A DNA stretch of 38,900 nt from Ferruginibacter sp. (lineage in GTDB: Bacteria > Bacteroidota > Bacteroidia > Chitinophagales > Chitinophagaceae): assembly GCF_028288465.1 (NCBI RefSeq), contig NZ_JAQBNR010000034.1, forward strand, positions 1 through 38,900, given 5' to 3'. Both the position numbers and the translations under genes were made by a program. Positions 7,068 to 15,493 of the stretch are shown piece after piece. Below the pieces are notes generated by a model. It did not search any database. It saw only the letters and a program-made list of their open reading frames with translations, and was not told the origin of the DNA. Position 1 is the stretch's first letter. Every line of letters begins with the position of its first letter.

Positions 7068-9668
7068 ATGAAAAAGATTTGTTTACTCTTTGCAATATTC
7101 ATTTACACGGTTAATGCTATGGCTCAAATGCCCGGAGGCATGCCCGGTAAAATGAACGGTAATGGAGGCGGAAATATGGGCCATGTATATGGTAAATTAA
7201 CAGATGCCGATGGCAAACCAGTAAGTGGTGCGTCAGTAATGCTGATGCGCAAAAGGATGGACAGTGCCTCAAAGAAAATGAAACAGGTATTGCTAAAAGG
7301 GATGATAACAAAAGCCAACGGCGATTTTAGTTTTGATGAATTGCCGGTAATGGGCGCTATGCTGCTAAAAATAAGCAGCAGTGGCTTTAAAGCTATTGAC
7401 CAGGAAGTTTCCTTTATGCCTAAAATGGAGCCGGGTGCACCAAAACCAGCTGCAGGCGCAATGCCTTCTTTTGACAAAGACCTGGGCAATATCAAATTGA
7501 CTACCGATAGCAAACAGTTGCAGGATGTTACCATCACTTCTACTACGCCACCTGTAAGGCTATCTGCAGATAAAAAAATATTCAACGTTGAAAAAAATAT
7601 TATGAGTGCCGGTGGTACGGGACTGGATGTAATGCGCAATGTGCCATCTGTAAACGTGGATATTGATGGCAACGTTACCCTGCGTAACAGCGCTCCCCAG
7701 TTGCTGATAGATGGGCGTCCTACTACGCTCACGCTGGATCAGATACCTGCAGATGCCATTGAAAGCGTGGAAGTAATTACCAATCCTTCTGCCAAGTACG
7801 ATGCTTCAGGAGGTGGTGCCGGCATTTTAAATATTGTTTTAAAGAAGAATAAAAAGACAGGCTATAATGGTAATGTAAGAGCCGGTGTTGATAAACGTGG
7901 CGCTATCAATGGTGGCGGAGATTTCAGCTTCAGGCAAAATAAATTCAACTTTAACGCAGCCCTGATGGTAAACCAAAATAAAGGCCGCACCACGGGTACG
8001 ACTGACCGGGTAAATTTACTTGACACGCCGCAGACGACAGTTAACCAAAGCAATTTCAATAAAACTACGGGTGGCTTTTTATTTGGTAAAGTTGGATTCG
8101 ATTATTTTGTTACCAACAGAACGACCTTGTCACTAACCGGTATCAGGGTGCATGGCGAATTTAATCCCAATGAAGTAATTGATATCACTACTGACAGTTT
8201 ATACAACAGCGGAAAAATCAGTGCCAACAGCGACCGTGTTACCAGTGGCCACCGTGAATTTAACGGACAAGGACTGGTATTCGGGCTAAAACATATCTTT
8301 CCAAAAGAAGGAGAAGAAATTACTGTTGACGCCAATATGTTTGGTGGAAAAAACAATAATAACTCTTTGTATACTACCAACTATTTTAATAACAGCGGTG
8401 TGGTTACCAATACAGAATTGCAGAAAGCAGTTGGCAGTGGCAATGATAAAAACTTTGTAATACAGTCTGACTATGTAAAACCTTTTACAAAACTTACCAA
8501 GCTGGAAACCGGTGTGAGAGCGGCGATCCGCAGCAGAACCAACATCAATAACAACTATTTGTATGATGGCAATGATTATATATTAATTCCATCCGCTGTA
8601 AGTAATTATAAAAATACTGATAACGTGTATGCGGCTTATGCCACTCTTAGCAGTGGTATTAAAAACTTCAGTTACAAAGTAGGCCTGCGTGCTGAACACT
8701 CTGATTATACCGGCACCCTGACCAACAGTGGTGAAAAATTCAAGAACAGTTACCCGGTAAGTTTATTCCCGTCTGTATTTTTGAGTCAGCAGTTAAATAA
8801 CAAACAACAAGTGCAATTGAGTTACAGCCGCCGTATCAACAGGCCTAACTTTTTTCAACTGATTCCGTTTACAGACTATACAGATAAATTGAACATTACC
8901 AAAGGCAACCCCAACCTGGTGCCCGAGTTTACGCAGTCGCTTGAATTATCTTACCTGAAAACATTTAAAGGCAACAACACATTTCTTGGATCGGTTTATT
9001 ATAAACACACCGATAATTTGATCACCCGTTACCTTACACAGGAAGTTGACCCGGTATCGGGCGGTACAGAGTTGATCAATACTTATATCAATGCCAACAG
9101 CAGTTATTCTGCCGGTGCAGAACTGACTGCTCAAAATTATCTGACCAAATGGTGGGATATCAGTACCAATGTAAACTTCTACAATTCCAAAGTAAATACA
9201 ACCAATGTGAGCACCCTTTCACAGGGAGCTTTGTGGAGTATGTTTGGCAAATTCAACAGTAATTTTAAATTGCCTAAGAATTATGCGATTCAATTTACCA
9301 CGACCTACCAGTCAAAAACCAACCTGCCGGTAAATAATAATCCAGGTATGGGCGGACCGCCAATGATGCAGAGCCAGAGTTCTTCACAAGGATATATTCT
9401 ACCCTCATGGGGTGTTGACCTGGCCTTTAAAAAGAGCTTCCTGAAAAACAATGCAGCCGCTGTTACTTTAAGTATCAATGATATTTTTAAAACCAGGGTA
9501 AGCAACCAATACAGCAGCAGCGAATACTTTACACAAACGTATAACCGCCTGCGTGACCCCCAGATGTTCAGGCTGAATTTCAGCTACCGGTTCGGAAAAA
9601 TTGATGCGTCTTTGTTTAAACGTAAAACTTCCAAAGGTGAAATGAATGCCACCGAAGGAGTACAATAA
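7068..9668 (+). CDS. Outer-membrane beta-barrel protein, TonB-dependent receptor-like (OMP_b-brl_3 type)
   Basis: 866 residues from the ATG at 7068, which starts a signal peptide (MKKICLLFAIFIY, ending NAMAQ). In order it has a Met/Gly-rich linker, a CarboxypepD_reg-like beta sandwich (about residues 40-125, starting YGKLTDADGKPVSGASV), a plug-like domain (about 170-260, with LLIDGRPTTL and ESVEVITNPSAKYDASGGG), then a long barrel rich in aromatic and Asn residues closing in FRLNFSYRFGK. This is the family of receptors without a SusD partner. The ligand is unknown. A second Met/Pro/Gly-rich stretch (GMGGPPMMQSQ) sits late in the barrel, probably in a loop. The gene stands alone, with a strong terminator after it. 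Confidence 0.88.
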   Translation: MKKICLLFAIFIYTVNAMAQMPGGMPGKMNGNGGGNMGHVYGKLTDADGKPVSGASVMLMRKRMDSASKKMKQVLLKGMITKANGDFSFDELPVMGAMLLKISSSGFKAIDQEVSFMPKMEPGAPKPAAGAMPSFDKDLGNIKLTTDSKQLQDVTITSTTPPVRLSADKKIFNVEKNIMSAGGTGLDVMRNVPSVNVDIDGNVTLRNSAPQLLIDGRPTTLTLDQIPADAIESVEVITNPSAKYDASGGGAGILNIVLKKNKKTGYNGNVRAGVDKRGAINGGGDFSFRQNKFNFNAALMVNQNKGRTTGTTDRVNLLDTPQTTVNQSNFNKTTGGFLFGKVGFDYFVTNRTTLSLTGIRVHGEFNPNEVIDITTDSLYNSGKISANSDRVTSGHREFNGQGLVFGLKHIFPKEGEEITVDANMFGGKNNNNSLYTTNYFNNSGVVTNTELQKAVGSGNDKNFVIQSDYVKPFTKLTKLETGVRAAIRSRTNINNNYLYDGNDYILIPSAVSNYKNTDNVYAAYATLSSGIKNFSYKVGLRAEHSDYTGTLTNSGEKFKNSYPVSLFPSVFLSQQLNNKQQVQLSYSRRINRPNFFQLIPFTDYTDKLNITKGNPNLVPEFTQSLELSYLKTFKGNNTFLGSVYYKHTDNLITRYLTQEVDPVSGGTELINTYINANSSYSAGAELTAQNYLTKWWDISTNVNFYNSKVNTTNVSTLSQGALWSMFGKFNSNFKLPKNYAIQFTTTYQSKTNLPVNNNPGMGGPPMMQSQSSSQGYILPSWGVDLAFKKSFLKNNAAAVTLSINDIFKTRVSNQYSSSEYFTQTYNRLRDPQMFRLNFSYRFGKIDASLFKRKTSKGEMNATEGVQ

Positions 9669-9685
9669 ATTACTACAACCTATAG

Positions 9686-9721
9686 AAAAAAAGCTATACT
9701 AACACAGTATAGCTTTTTTTT
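9686..9721. terminator. Rho-independent terminator after the outer-membrane protein gene
   Basis: A perfect stem (gctatact at 9693-9700 with agtatagc at 9706-9713, 5-base loop) is preceded by an A-run and followed by eight T residues. It starts 17 bases after the stop codon and would work in both directions. Confidence 0.88.
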
Positions 9722-9795
9722 GCATCATTAATAATCTTTAAATCAATAACTTATAAATTAATTTCCTGTAATAGCCGATAAGTCAACTATTTTTT

Positions 9796-9803
9796 TATCT
9801 TTG
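9796..9803 (+). promoter_or_regulatory. -7 promoter element of the FMN reductase gene
   Basis: TATCTTTG is an exact match to the Bacteroidota -7 consensus TAnnTTTG. It lies 31 bases upstream of the TTG start at 9835 and so supports a start near that point. No clear TTTG -33 element is seen upstream. Confidence 0.5.
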
Positions 9804-9834
9804 TTGTGCCTCTTAAACCCTAAAAACTAAACCC

Positions 9835-10380
9835 TTGTCTTCAATTGTAATCCTTTCGTCGAGTGTACGCAATGGCAGAAAAAGCCCTCAGGTTGCACGG
9901 TATACTGAAGCACCACAACCGGCATCCGTCATCATCCCTTTCCTGAAAGAATGTAAATTTTCCAATTTTGAAGGACGCTTAACACTAAAAAAAATTGATG
10001 GCGCTCCCATGCTGCAATTTGCAGAAGAGATAAAAAAAGCAAATGGTGTAAGCTATGTAATCCCTGAATATAATGGTGGTTATCCTGCGGGTTTACAAAA
10101 TGCAGCTAATCATTTCTATACCCAATGGCACAGCAACCCTGTGGTGAATGCTACCGTATCCACTGGGTTATTTGGTATAACACAGGTAATAACTTCACTA
10201 CAATTTACGTTATGGAAAATAAAGTCATGGACCGTACCTGCCATGTTCTCCGTTCCAACTGCAGATAAAACGTTTGATGAAAGCGGCCATGCAATAGAAA
10301 AAGAAGCAACCGAAAAGCGTGCAGCTGCATTTATACCCGAATTGATGTGGTGCATAGAAGCAAACAAAAGAATGAATTAG
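9835..10380 (+). CDS. NADPH-dependent FMN reductase family protein
   Basis: 181 residues starting at a TTG codon. The family begins with a strand and phosphate loop, seen here as IVILSSSVRNGRKS directly after the start, and no in-frame ATG exists until after this motif, so TTG is the likely start. The second flavodoxin-like signature, YVIPEYNGGYPAGLQNAANHF, is the FMN-binding loop of the NAD(P)H-dependent oxidoreductase family (ArsH/chromate reductase/azoreductase-like). Such enzymes reduce FMN, quinones or metals in the cytoplasm. A TATCTTTG promoter element lies 31 bases upstream. The gene appears to be monocistronic, with 130 bases to the next one. Confidence 0.85.
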   Translation: MSSIVILSSSVRNGRKSPQVARYTEAPQPASVIIPFLKECKFSNFEGRLTLKKIDGAPMLQFAEEIKKANGVSYVIPEYNGGYPAGLQNAANHFYTQWHSNPVVNATVSTGLFGITQVITSLQFTLWKIKSWTVPAMFSVPTADKTFDESGHAIEKEATEKRAAAFIPELMWCIEANKRMN

Positions 10381-10510
10381 CACAAATCAGCAGCAGGCAA
10401 ATGGCCCGTTTTTGACATGCAATAATTTTACAACATTTTAATCCCAATACCTATCTCAAGATTTTCTGATGACCACATTGTACTACTTTTAAACAAGAAA
10501 ATTTAAAAAA

Positions 10511-11659
10511 ATGAGCAGGTTATTGAGATGTATTTTACCCGTAATTGTCCTTACCGGTTTAGTACCGGCATTATCATCAGCCCAATACAAGTTAAAACTT
10601 AAGTATACCAATTCCTCAGTATATGCTGGTATTGAAATTGGTTCTAAAGGTGTTAAGATGAGTTTACTTGAAATAGCAAGGAACTCAAAAAAAATCGGAT
10701 CGTTCAACATTTTGAAGGATACTTCTGTTAACACCGATTTTATCACTTTTAATGACGCTTCGTTTAGCGCTACTTTAACCAGTGTATGTAACTTATACGC
10801 CGCTGCATTTCTAAACTACAATATTCCTACAGAACATATTTTTACCGTAGTAAGCAGCGGTGTAAAAATTCAGGCAGAAAAAGATAATAAACAATCCTGG
10901 ATCAACCGATTGGCAGACTCAATCCGTTTTAAAACGAAAGAGCCCAAAAGGGCGGTTGATGTGGTAGATGTACTGCAGGAAGCACGCTTATCCCATCTTG
11001 GTATTATACCAGAATCAAAGAGATATACCACTTTCTTAATTGATATAGGAAGTGGCAATACCAAGGGTGGTTATTTTCCAAACGGCAATACTAAAGATCT
11101 TAAACTGTTTCAATTGAGCTGGGGTACCAAAAGTACAGCCAACGCTACAGAAAAAAGATGTGATGGTGATAAGGGCATTGCCAATTTTTCAAAACAACTG
11201 GGCAGGGTAATTGCCGGGCCGGTAAATACGGAAGTTATTTACACAATTAATGAAAGCGGCGCTTATAACATGAGCGATAACATTGCTTTCAGCGGCGGTA
11301 TTGCATGGTCAGTTGCAACATTGCTTTTGCCTGAACTTACTGACAATGCTGTAGTGTCAGTTACCTATGATGATGTGGCAAAATTCAGCGAAAAATTATC
11401 GGCCAGTTACAACGCTTTTTCAGATAGCGCCATAGTTAAAAATATAAAAGACAATACACTTGATAAGGCAGCCATTGCCAAAGAAGTTAAACGGGTTCAC
11501 CAGGTTTTTGATCAAAGATCCTTACTGTCTGGTACCGCATTGCTTCTAAAAATCATGCGCCAGTTTGAAGGAATCTATGAAAAGAAACAATTTTATTTAA
11601 TAAAAAACGGCCAGGTAGGCTGGATCTCTGCTTATGTTGATCAGAACATTTCCCAGTAA
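10511..11659 (+). CDS. Exported Ppx/GppA-like protein (ASKHA fold)
   Basis: 382 residues with a signal peptide (MSRLLRC, hydrophobic core, cleavage near SSA-Q at about 24-25). The mature part follows the order of exopolyphosphatase/GppA domains I and II: a phosphate-1-like loop AGIEIGSKGVKMSLLE (39-54) with Glu in place of the usual Asp, a VVSSGVKI strand (113-120), LQEARLSHLGI (155-165) matching the GEEEARL catalytic-Glu region of Ppx, the phosphate-2 loop LIDIGSGNTKGG (176-187), LSWGTKS, and an adenosine-type turn AFSGGIAW (259-266). Ppx/GppA enzymes cleave polyphosphate or pppGpp in the cytoplasm, so an exported version is unusual. It forms a likely operon with the coiled-coil gene 46 bases downstream. 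Function unknown. Confidence 0.7.
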   Translation: MSRLLRCILPVIVLTGLVPALSSAQYKLKLKYTNSSVYAGIEIGSKGVKMSLLEIARNSKKIGSFNILKDTSVNTDFITFNDASFSATLTSVCNLYAAAFLNYNIPTEHIFTVVSSGVKIQAEKDNKQSWINRLADSIRFKTKEPKRAVDVVDVLQEARLSHLGIIPESKRYTTFLIDIGSGNTKGGYFPNGNTKDLKLFQLSWGTKSTANATEKRCDGDKGIANFSKQLGRVIAGPVNTEVIYTINESGAYNMSDNIAFSGGIAWSVATLLLPELTDNAVVSVTYDDVAKFSEKLSASYNAFSDSAIVKNIKDNTLDKAAIAKEVKRVHQVFDQRSLLSGTALLLKIMRQFEGIYEKKQFYLIKNGQVGWISAYVDQNISQ

Positions 11660-11705
11660 AATCCTATATCCCCGACTTGTTTTTTGTTAACAAAATTTTG
11701 AACTC

Positions 11706-12653
11706 ATGAAAGATAATAAATCTTCTCTACTGCTGGTAGTATCATTGCTTTTACTCTCACTGTCATTGGTTTTGCTGGCCATCTGGGGCTACCAGTTTTT
11801 CAATAATAACAACAAGGGAAACAGCAGCCTGCAAAAACAAACGCCTTCTGTTGCTTCCATCAACGCCAATTTACGCGATTCATTGCTGGACGCGTATTCC
11901 AGAACCATCAACAAACTGGATGTAAGAATTGGTACTGCAAAAAATACCGCGGACTCGCTGATGGAAAATGTAGATGATAAAATAACCGAGATCAACTCTT
12001 TAAAAGAAGAGATCAGGATACTGTTGAAAAATACCGTATCAAGGGAAAGCCTCAATAATGCACGGGAAAAAATTAATGAGCTGCAACGAAAAATTGACCA
12101 GCTGCAGAACAACATCATTACTGTTGAAAATGAAAACAAGCAATTGAAAGCGTTACTTCAGCAGTATGATAAGGATGGCTATGATCAACAGCACAACAAT
12201 GCAGCTCAATCACCTTCCGCACCTCCTGCTAAATTGCCTGCTGCAGAAAAAAAGTCACCTGCGCCAACTTTGTTATTAACGGGCATTCGTGTGATGGCCT
12301 TTTCAGCAAAGGACGATAAAGAACAGGAAACGTTGAAGGCTTCAGAAACAGAAAAGATCAATGGATCATTTACAGTAAAAAGTAATGCAGCCAACGACAA
12401 TGCCGATATTTATGTTTGCATTATGCAGCCTAACGGCAAAGTAGTACAAAACTCAGATTGGGAAGTAGGAGCCTTTGATACCCCCGAGGGAAGAAAAATT
12501 TATTCTCATAAAATACATACCAGTTTCGACAGCGGCGAGGAAAAGCTGTTGCATTTTTCTGTAGGTGCCGATAATTTCGAAAAAGGAAATTATACGGTAG
12601 TCATATACTATAATGGCCAGGTAATAGGTAAACTGGTGATGAGCCTTTCCTGA
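11706..12653 (+). CDS. Membrane-anchored coiled-coil protein with C-terminal beta domain
   Basis: 315 residues, not matched to a named family. Residues about 7-30 form one strong membrane helix (LLLVVSLLLLSLSLVLLAIWGY) with a short N-terminal tail. Residues about 55-160 are heptad-like and charged (KITEINSLKEEIRILLKN, KINELQRKIDQLQNN), predicting a long coiled coil. A Pro/Ala-rich linker follows, and then about 110 residues that look like a beta sandwich ending GNYTVVIYYNGQVIGK. The soluble part is probably periplasmic. It lies just downstream of the exported Ppx/GppA-like gene with no terminator between, so the two products may work together. This is inference from position only. Confidence 0.75.
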   Translation: MKDNKSSLLLVVSLLLLSLSLVLLAIWGYQFFNNNNKGNSSLQKQTPSVASINANLRDSLLDAYSRTINKLDVRIGTAKNTADSLMENVDDKITEINSLKEEIRILLKNTVSRESLNNAREKINELQRKIDQLQNNIITVENENKQLKALLQQYDKDGYDQQHNNAAQSPSAPPAKLPAAEKKSPAPTLLLTGIRVMAFSAKDDKEQETLKASETEKINGSFTVKSNAANDNADIYVCIMQPNGKVVQNSDWEVGAFDTPEGRKIYSHKIHTSFDSGEEKLLHFSVGADNFEKGNYTVVIYYNGQVIGKLVMSLS

Positions 12654-12679
12654 TACCAATTTTATCCAATGCGGGAGAT

Positions 12680-13087
12680 TTATTTCGTCTGTATTTCAGA
12701 AAAGCTATTGAGTAAATCCATAGCTTTTTTTGTATCCGCACTTTTTACAAATATGTGGTCGTGATAACAGGCGGCTACTACATTACAGCTGATACCAGCC
12801 GATGCAAGGACGTTTGAAAACGCAGCCGTAAACCCCACCGCTTCCAATGAAGAATGCACCTTTAAAGTAATCCAGGAGGCGATAAAAGAATAGCTGAGCA
12901 GCAGCTGATCCGCTTTGTCTTTTTTTAGTATTACCGTATATCCTTCCTGCTCTTTAAAAATTGAAATAACATCCAGCGAATTTATTGCTGTTAGCTCTTT
13001 GCAGGTGCAAAAAACAAATTCGCCGGGATTATGTATTGGCTGCATTGTTTTTAAAAGAATATCCAGGCTTTTTTCTGCTGTCTTCAT
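12680..13087 (-). CDS. ACT domain-containing protein (ACT_7 / COG3602-like)
   Basis: 135 residues resembling the small stand-alone tandem ACT proteins related to aspartokinase regulatory domains. The segment WITLKVHSSLEAVGFTAAFSNVLASAGISCNVVAACYHDHIFV is the typical second ACT repeat of this family, and a first half-repeat is seen in EFVFCTCKEL and GYTVILKKDKAD. ACT domains bind amino acids and usually regulate enzymes. No enzyme domain is present here. Cytoplasmic. It is convergent with the coiled-coil gene and followed by the DJ-1/PfpI gene upstream on the same strand (74-base gap). Confidence 0.82.
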   Translation of the reverse strand: MKTAEKSLDILLKTMQPIHNPGEFVFCTCKELTAINSLDVISIFKEQEGYTVILKKDKADQLLLSYSFIASWITLKVHSSLEAVGFTAAFSNVLASAGISCNVVAACYHDHIFVKSADTKKAMDLLNSFSEIQTK

Positions 13088-13161
13088 ATTTATAAAAATT
13101 GAGTGCTGCCTTCTGTATCATACCCACTTCAGCTTAGCTGTCAGCACGGATGTCCGCATTT

Positions 13162-13767
13162 TTATTTATGGTATTGTAAATAAAAATTATCTTCCTCCAT
13201 ATCTTCTATCCAGTTATATTCAATTTCAAAAGCAACTTTCCGGGCATAATCAACCCCATGGATATCGGATAAAAAACCGAGCGACATATCCATACCCGCA
13301 CTCACTCCGGCTGAGGTATAAAATTTATCCGCTTTTGTCCAGCGGGCTTTTTTAATCCATTCCACATGTTGCCCCTGTGTTATTACCCAGTCAAAAGCTT
13401 TTTTATTGGTAGTTGCTTTTCTGCCATCCAACAGCCCTGTCTTTGCAAGCAATGCACTGCCAGTACACACGGTTAAAACATACTTACTTTGCCCACAAAT
13501 TTCGATTATCTTCTCAATTAGCCCATTATCATTCACTGCGGCCCTCGTACCGTGCCCGCCGGGAATAAGAAAGATATCAACTTCATTTCTTAAATCGTTC
13601 ATACGCTCCGTTACAATTGAAATGCCATGTTCATTTTTAATTATCCTTCCCGCAAGTGAACAAAAAGAAACCTGGTATTTATCTTTTAGTCTGCCAAAAA
13701 TTTCTACCGGCCCAAACACATCCAGTGTTTCAAAATCTTCGAATAATAAAACCGTCAAATTCATCAT
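13162..13767 (-). CDS. DJ-1/PfpI family protein
   Basis: 201 residues. The class I glutamine amidotransferase-like fold is clear: LLFEDFETLDVFGPVEIF at the start with the conserved acidic residue, FLIPGGHGTR in the middle, and the nucleophile elbow TVCTGSALLAKTGLLDGRKAT with Cys101. The end YTSAGVSAGMDMSLGF is typical of the group related to isonitrile hydratase and to the N-terminal domain of AraC-type GlxA regulators. No DNA-binding domain follows. Activity could be isonitrile hydratase-like or glyoxalase/deglycase-like and cannot be decided. Two ATG codons stand next to each other at the start; the first (13767) is used here. Confidence 0.87.
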   Translation of the reverse strand: MMNLTVLLFEDFETLDVFGPVEIFGRLKDKYQVSFCSLAGRIIKNEHGISIVTERMNDLRNEVDIFLIPGGHGTRAAVNDNGLIEKIIEICGQSKYVLTVCTGSALLAKTGLLDGRKATTNKKAFDWVITQGQHVEWIKKARWTKADKFYTSAGVSAGMDMSLGFLSDIHGVDYARKVAFEIEYNWIEDMEEDNFYLQYHK

Positions 13768-13963
13768 TTAATTTTATATTTTATCACTTCAGTTATAGAA
13801 TGATATTGAATACACACTGTTTAAATGGCATGAGCAATTTAAACTTGTCTTCTAAACAGCTGTTGTTAAATCTAAGCTTTAAAACAAAACCAGTAAGTAC
13901 ACGCTCCGATGTTATAATAAACCCTAATAGTTTTTTACAAACACAAACAAGTCTGTCGGTTGG

Positions 13964-15439
13964 TTATTGCATAATCGTAACACTTGCTGCAGCATGAAGC
14001 CCCATCAAACTGAGCCTTTTCCAATCGTTGGCAAAAACGCTGTCTTCCCTTACATCTCTTTCGGTGATGACGTAATCTGTTTCCAGGACGGCATCCGGAT
14101 TTATTCTTTTACCGATTGATACCGGTGAAACGTGAATGGCTTTATTGGTAAATGACTGAATTGTTTGCATTATATCCGGCATGCTTTCCAGGTTTTCTAT
14201 AATGGTTCGGATGTCTGAGGCATGCGCCTGTGGCATCAAACTAAAACTCACAAGATCGTGCGGTAAACTACCCGGCCTGTTGCGGTTAAGTGCGGCAAAA
14301 TAGGCATCCGTTCCATAGCCGATTTTTACAGATGGAAAAGCATCCTTCATCAGCCCATATCCTTTTTCCATCAGTGCCGCCGGCGTTACTGCATATTTTT
14401 TATCAAGCAGCAACACTGAGTCAATATACTGTACGACTGGCTTTATTTCCTGCAAAAGAAGTTGAAATGTTTCGTCATATTTATCTGCAAAAAATAACAC
14501 CAGTTCCAGCTTTGCACCCAGCTCCGCCACAAATGCCACATCCTTTTCCAATTGCTGTGGCCAGTTGGCTCTATCGAGGTAAAGCTCTGTACGGTAATGG
14601 TGCACGTTGTTTTCATTAAAAAATTTTACCTGCTTACCAGTCAAGGCTATTTGTTCCAACTGCATGCTATAACCAATTTTGGATGTGGTATTGGTTGGTA
14701 CTGCTATTTTTGTCGAAGGCCTTTTTTCTACCTCAGGGTTTGAATTTCCGCTGACAGTCAACACAATTTTTTGCTGCATTGTATCTCCTTTTTTTACCAA
14801 CACCGGAAACGGAATGCGCTGTGGCGTGGAATAAGTTTTAAACGAACTGTCGCTCCAGTTCCGCTGATCTTCTGTTTCAAAAATATCACCACTGAAATAA
14901 AGCTTTGCAGTCATTGATTCGGCAGGCTTCCATTGCATTTGCTGTATTTCTTTAAACGGCTGATCGGGTGAAACCAATTCAGGAAACGCAGCCGTATAAA
15001 CATCACCCGAAGGTTCTACAATAGTTGCCGGTTTTCCTTTTGTTTCCTTTAACGGATGCAATACACACAGGCCAATCCGGTTCTTTTTAAAATCGCTCAG
15101 CGCCAGGCCATGCATGGTAATGCTGATGCTGCTGTCTGCTTTACCCTCAATTACAAAATTGGCACTGTATTGTATCCCGTTAAAATTATACAATGCGATA
15201 TAGCTGATATAAAAAACATCATCGCCTGCATCTACTATTTCATTGGTAATTTCAGGCACAATGGTGTCCCAGTTTTCGTTTCTTACAGCACCATATATCA
15301 TGCGTACAATTTCTGTGCTGCCACATTTGATATACCGCAGGTTGCCTGCTTCATATATGCAGGTCATGTTTCCGGCCTTTAGTAATTTGTATGGCAGTAA
15401 ATGAACGTCTAGCGCAATGTCAAAACTTTCCTCAATCAT
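13964..15439 (-). CDS. D-apionate lactonase-like protein (ApnL family)
   Basis: 491 residues without a signal peptide, so cytoplasmic. The N-terminal part (LLKAGNMTCIYEAGNLRYIKCGSTEIVR, then MIYGAVRNENWDTIVPEI) and the HPL segment around residue 130 resemble, from memory, ApnL, the lactonase that opens D-apionolactone in D-apiose oxidation. A barrel-like middle part and a small C-terminal domain follow. It is the last gene of the sugar-acid operon, 54 bases after a GH140 apiosidase-like gene, and this neighbour strongly supports an apiose-related role. The other enzymes of the known apionate route are not in the window, so action on another sugar lactone is possible. Confidence 0.55.
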   Translation of the reverse strand: MIEESFDIALDVHLLPYKLLKAGNMTCIYEAGNLRYIKCGSTEIVRMIYGAVRNENWDTIVPEITNEIVDAGDDVFYISYIALYNFNGIQYSANFVIEGKADSSISITMHGLALSDFKKNRIGLCVLHPLKETKGKPATIVEPSGDVYTAAFPELVSPDQPFKEIQQMQWKPAESMTAKLYFSGDIFETEDQRNWSDSSFKTYSTPQRIPFPVLVKKGDTMQQKIVLTVSGNSNPEVEKRPSTKIAVPTNTTSKIGYSMQLEQIALTGKQVKFFNENNVHHYRTELYLDRANWPQQLEKDVAFVAELGAKLELVLFFADKYDETFQLLLQEIKPVVQYIDSVLLLDKKYAVTPAALMEKGYGLMKDAFPSVKIGYGTDAYFAALNRNRPGSLPHDLVSFSLMPQAHASDIRTIIENLESMPDIMQTIQSFTNKAIHVSPVSIGKRINPDAVLETDYVITERDVREDSVFANDWKRLSLMGLHAAASVTIMQ

Positions 15440-15493
15440 TTTCTTTATATATTTTAATTAGTTGACCTTACTATTAATTTGGTATGCTAACTG

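Noticed and set aside
7124..7732. 202-codon minus-strand frame
   Set aside because: Antisense to the N-terminal domains of the outer-membrane protein; no family features.
13768..13963. Possible small gene or RNA in the gap between the DJ-1 and ApnL-like genes
   Set aside because: AT-rich sequence without a convincing frame, hairpin or promoter. Nothing could be supported.
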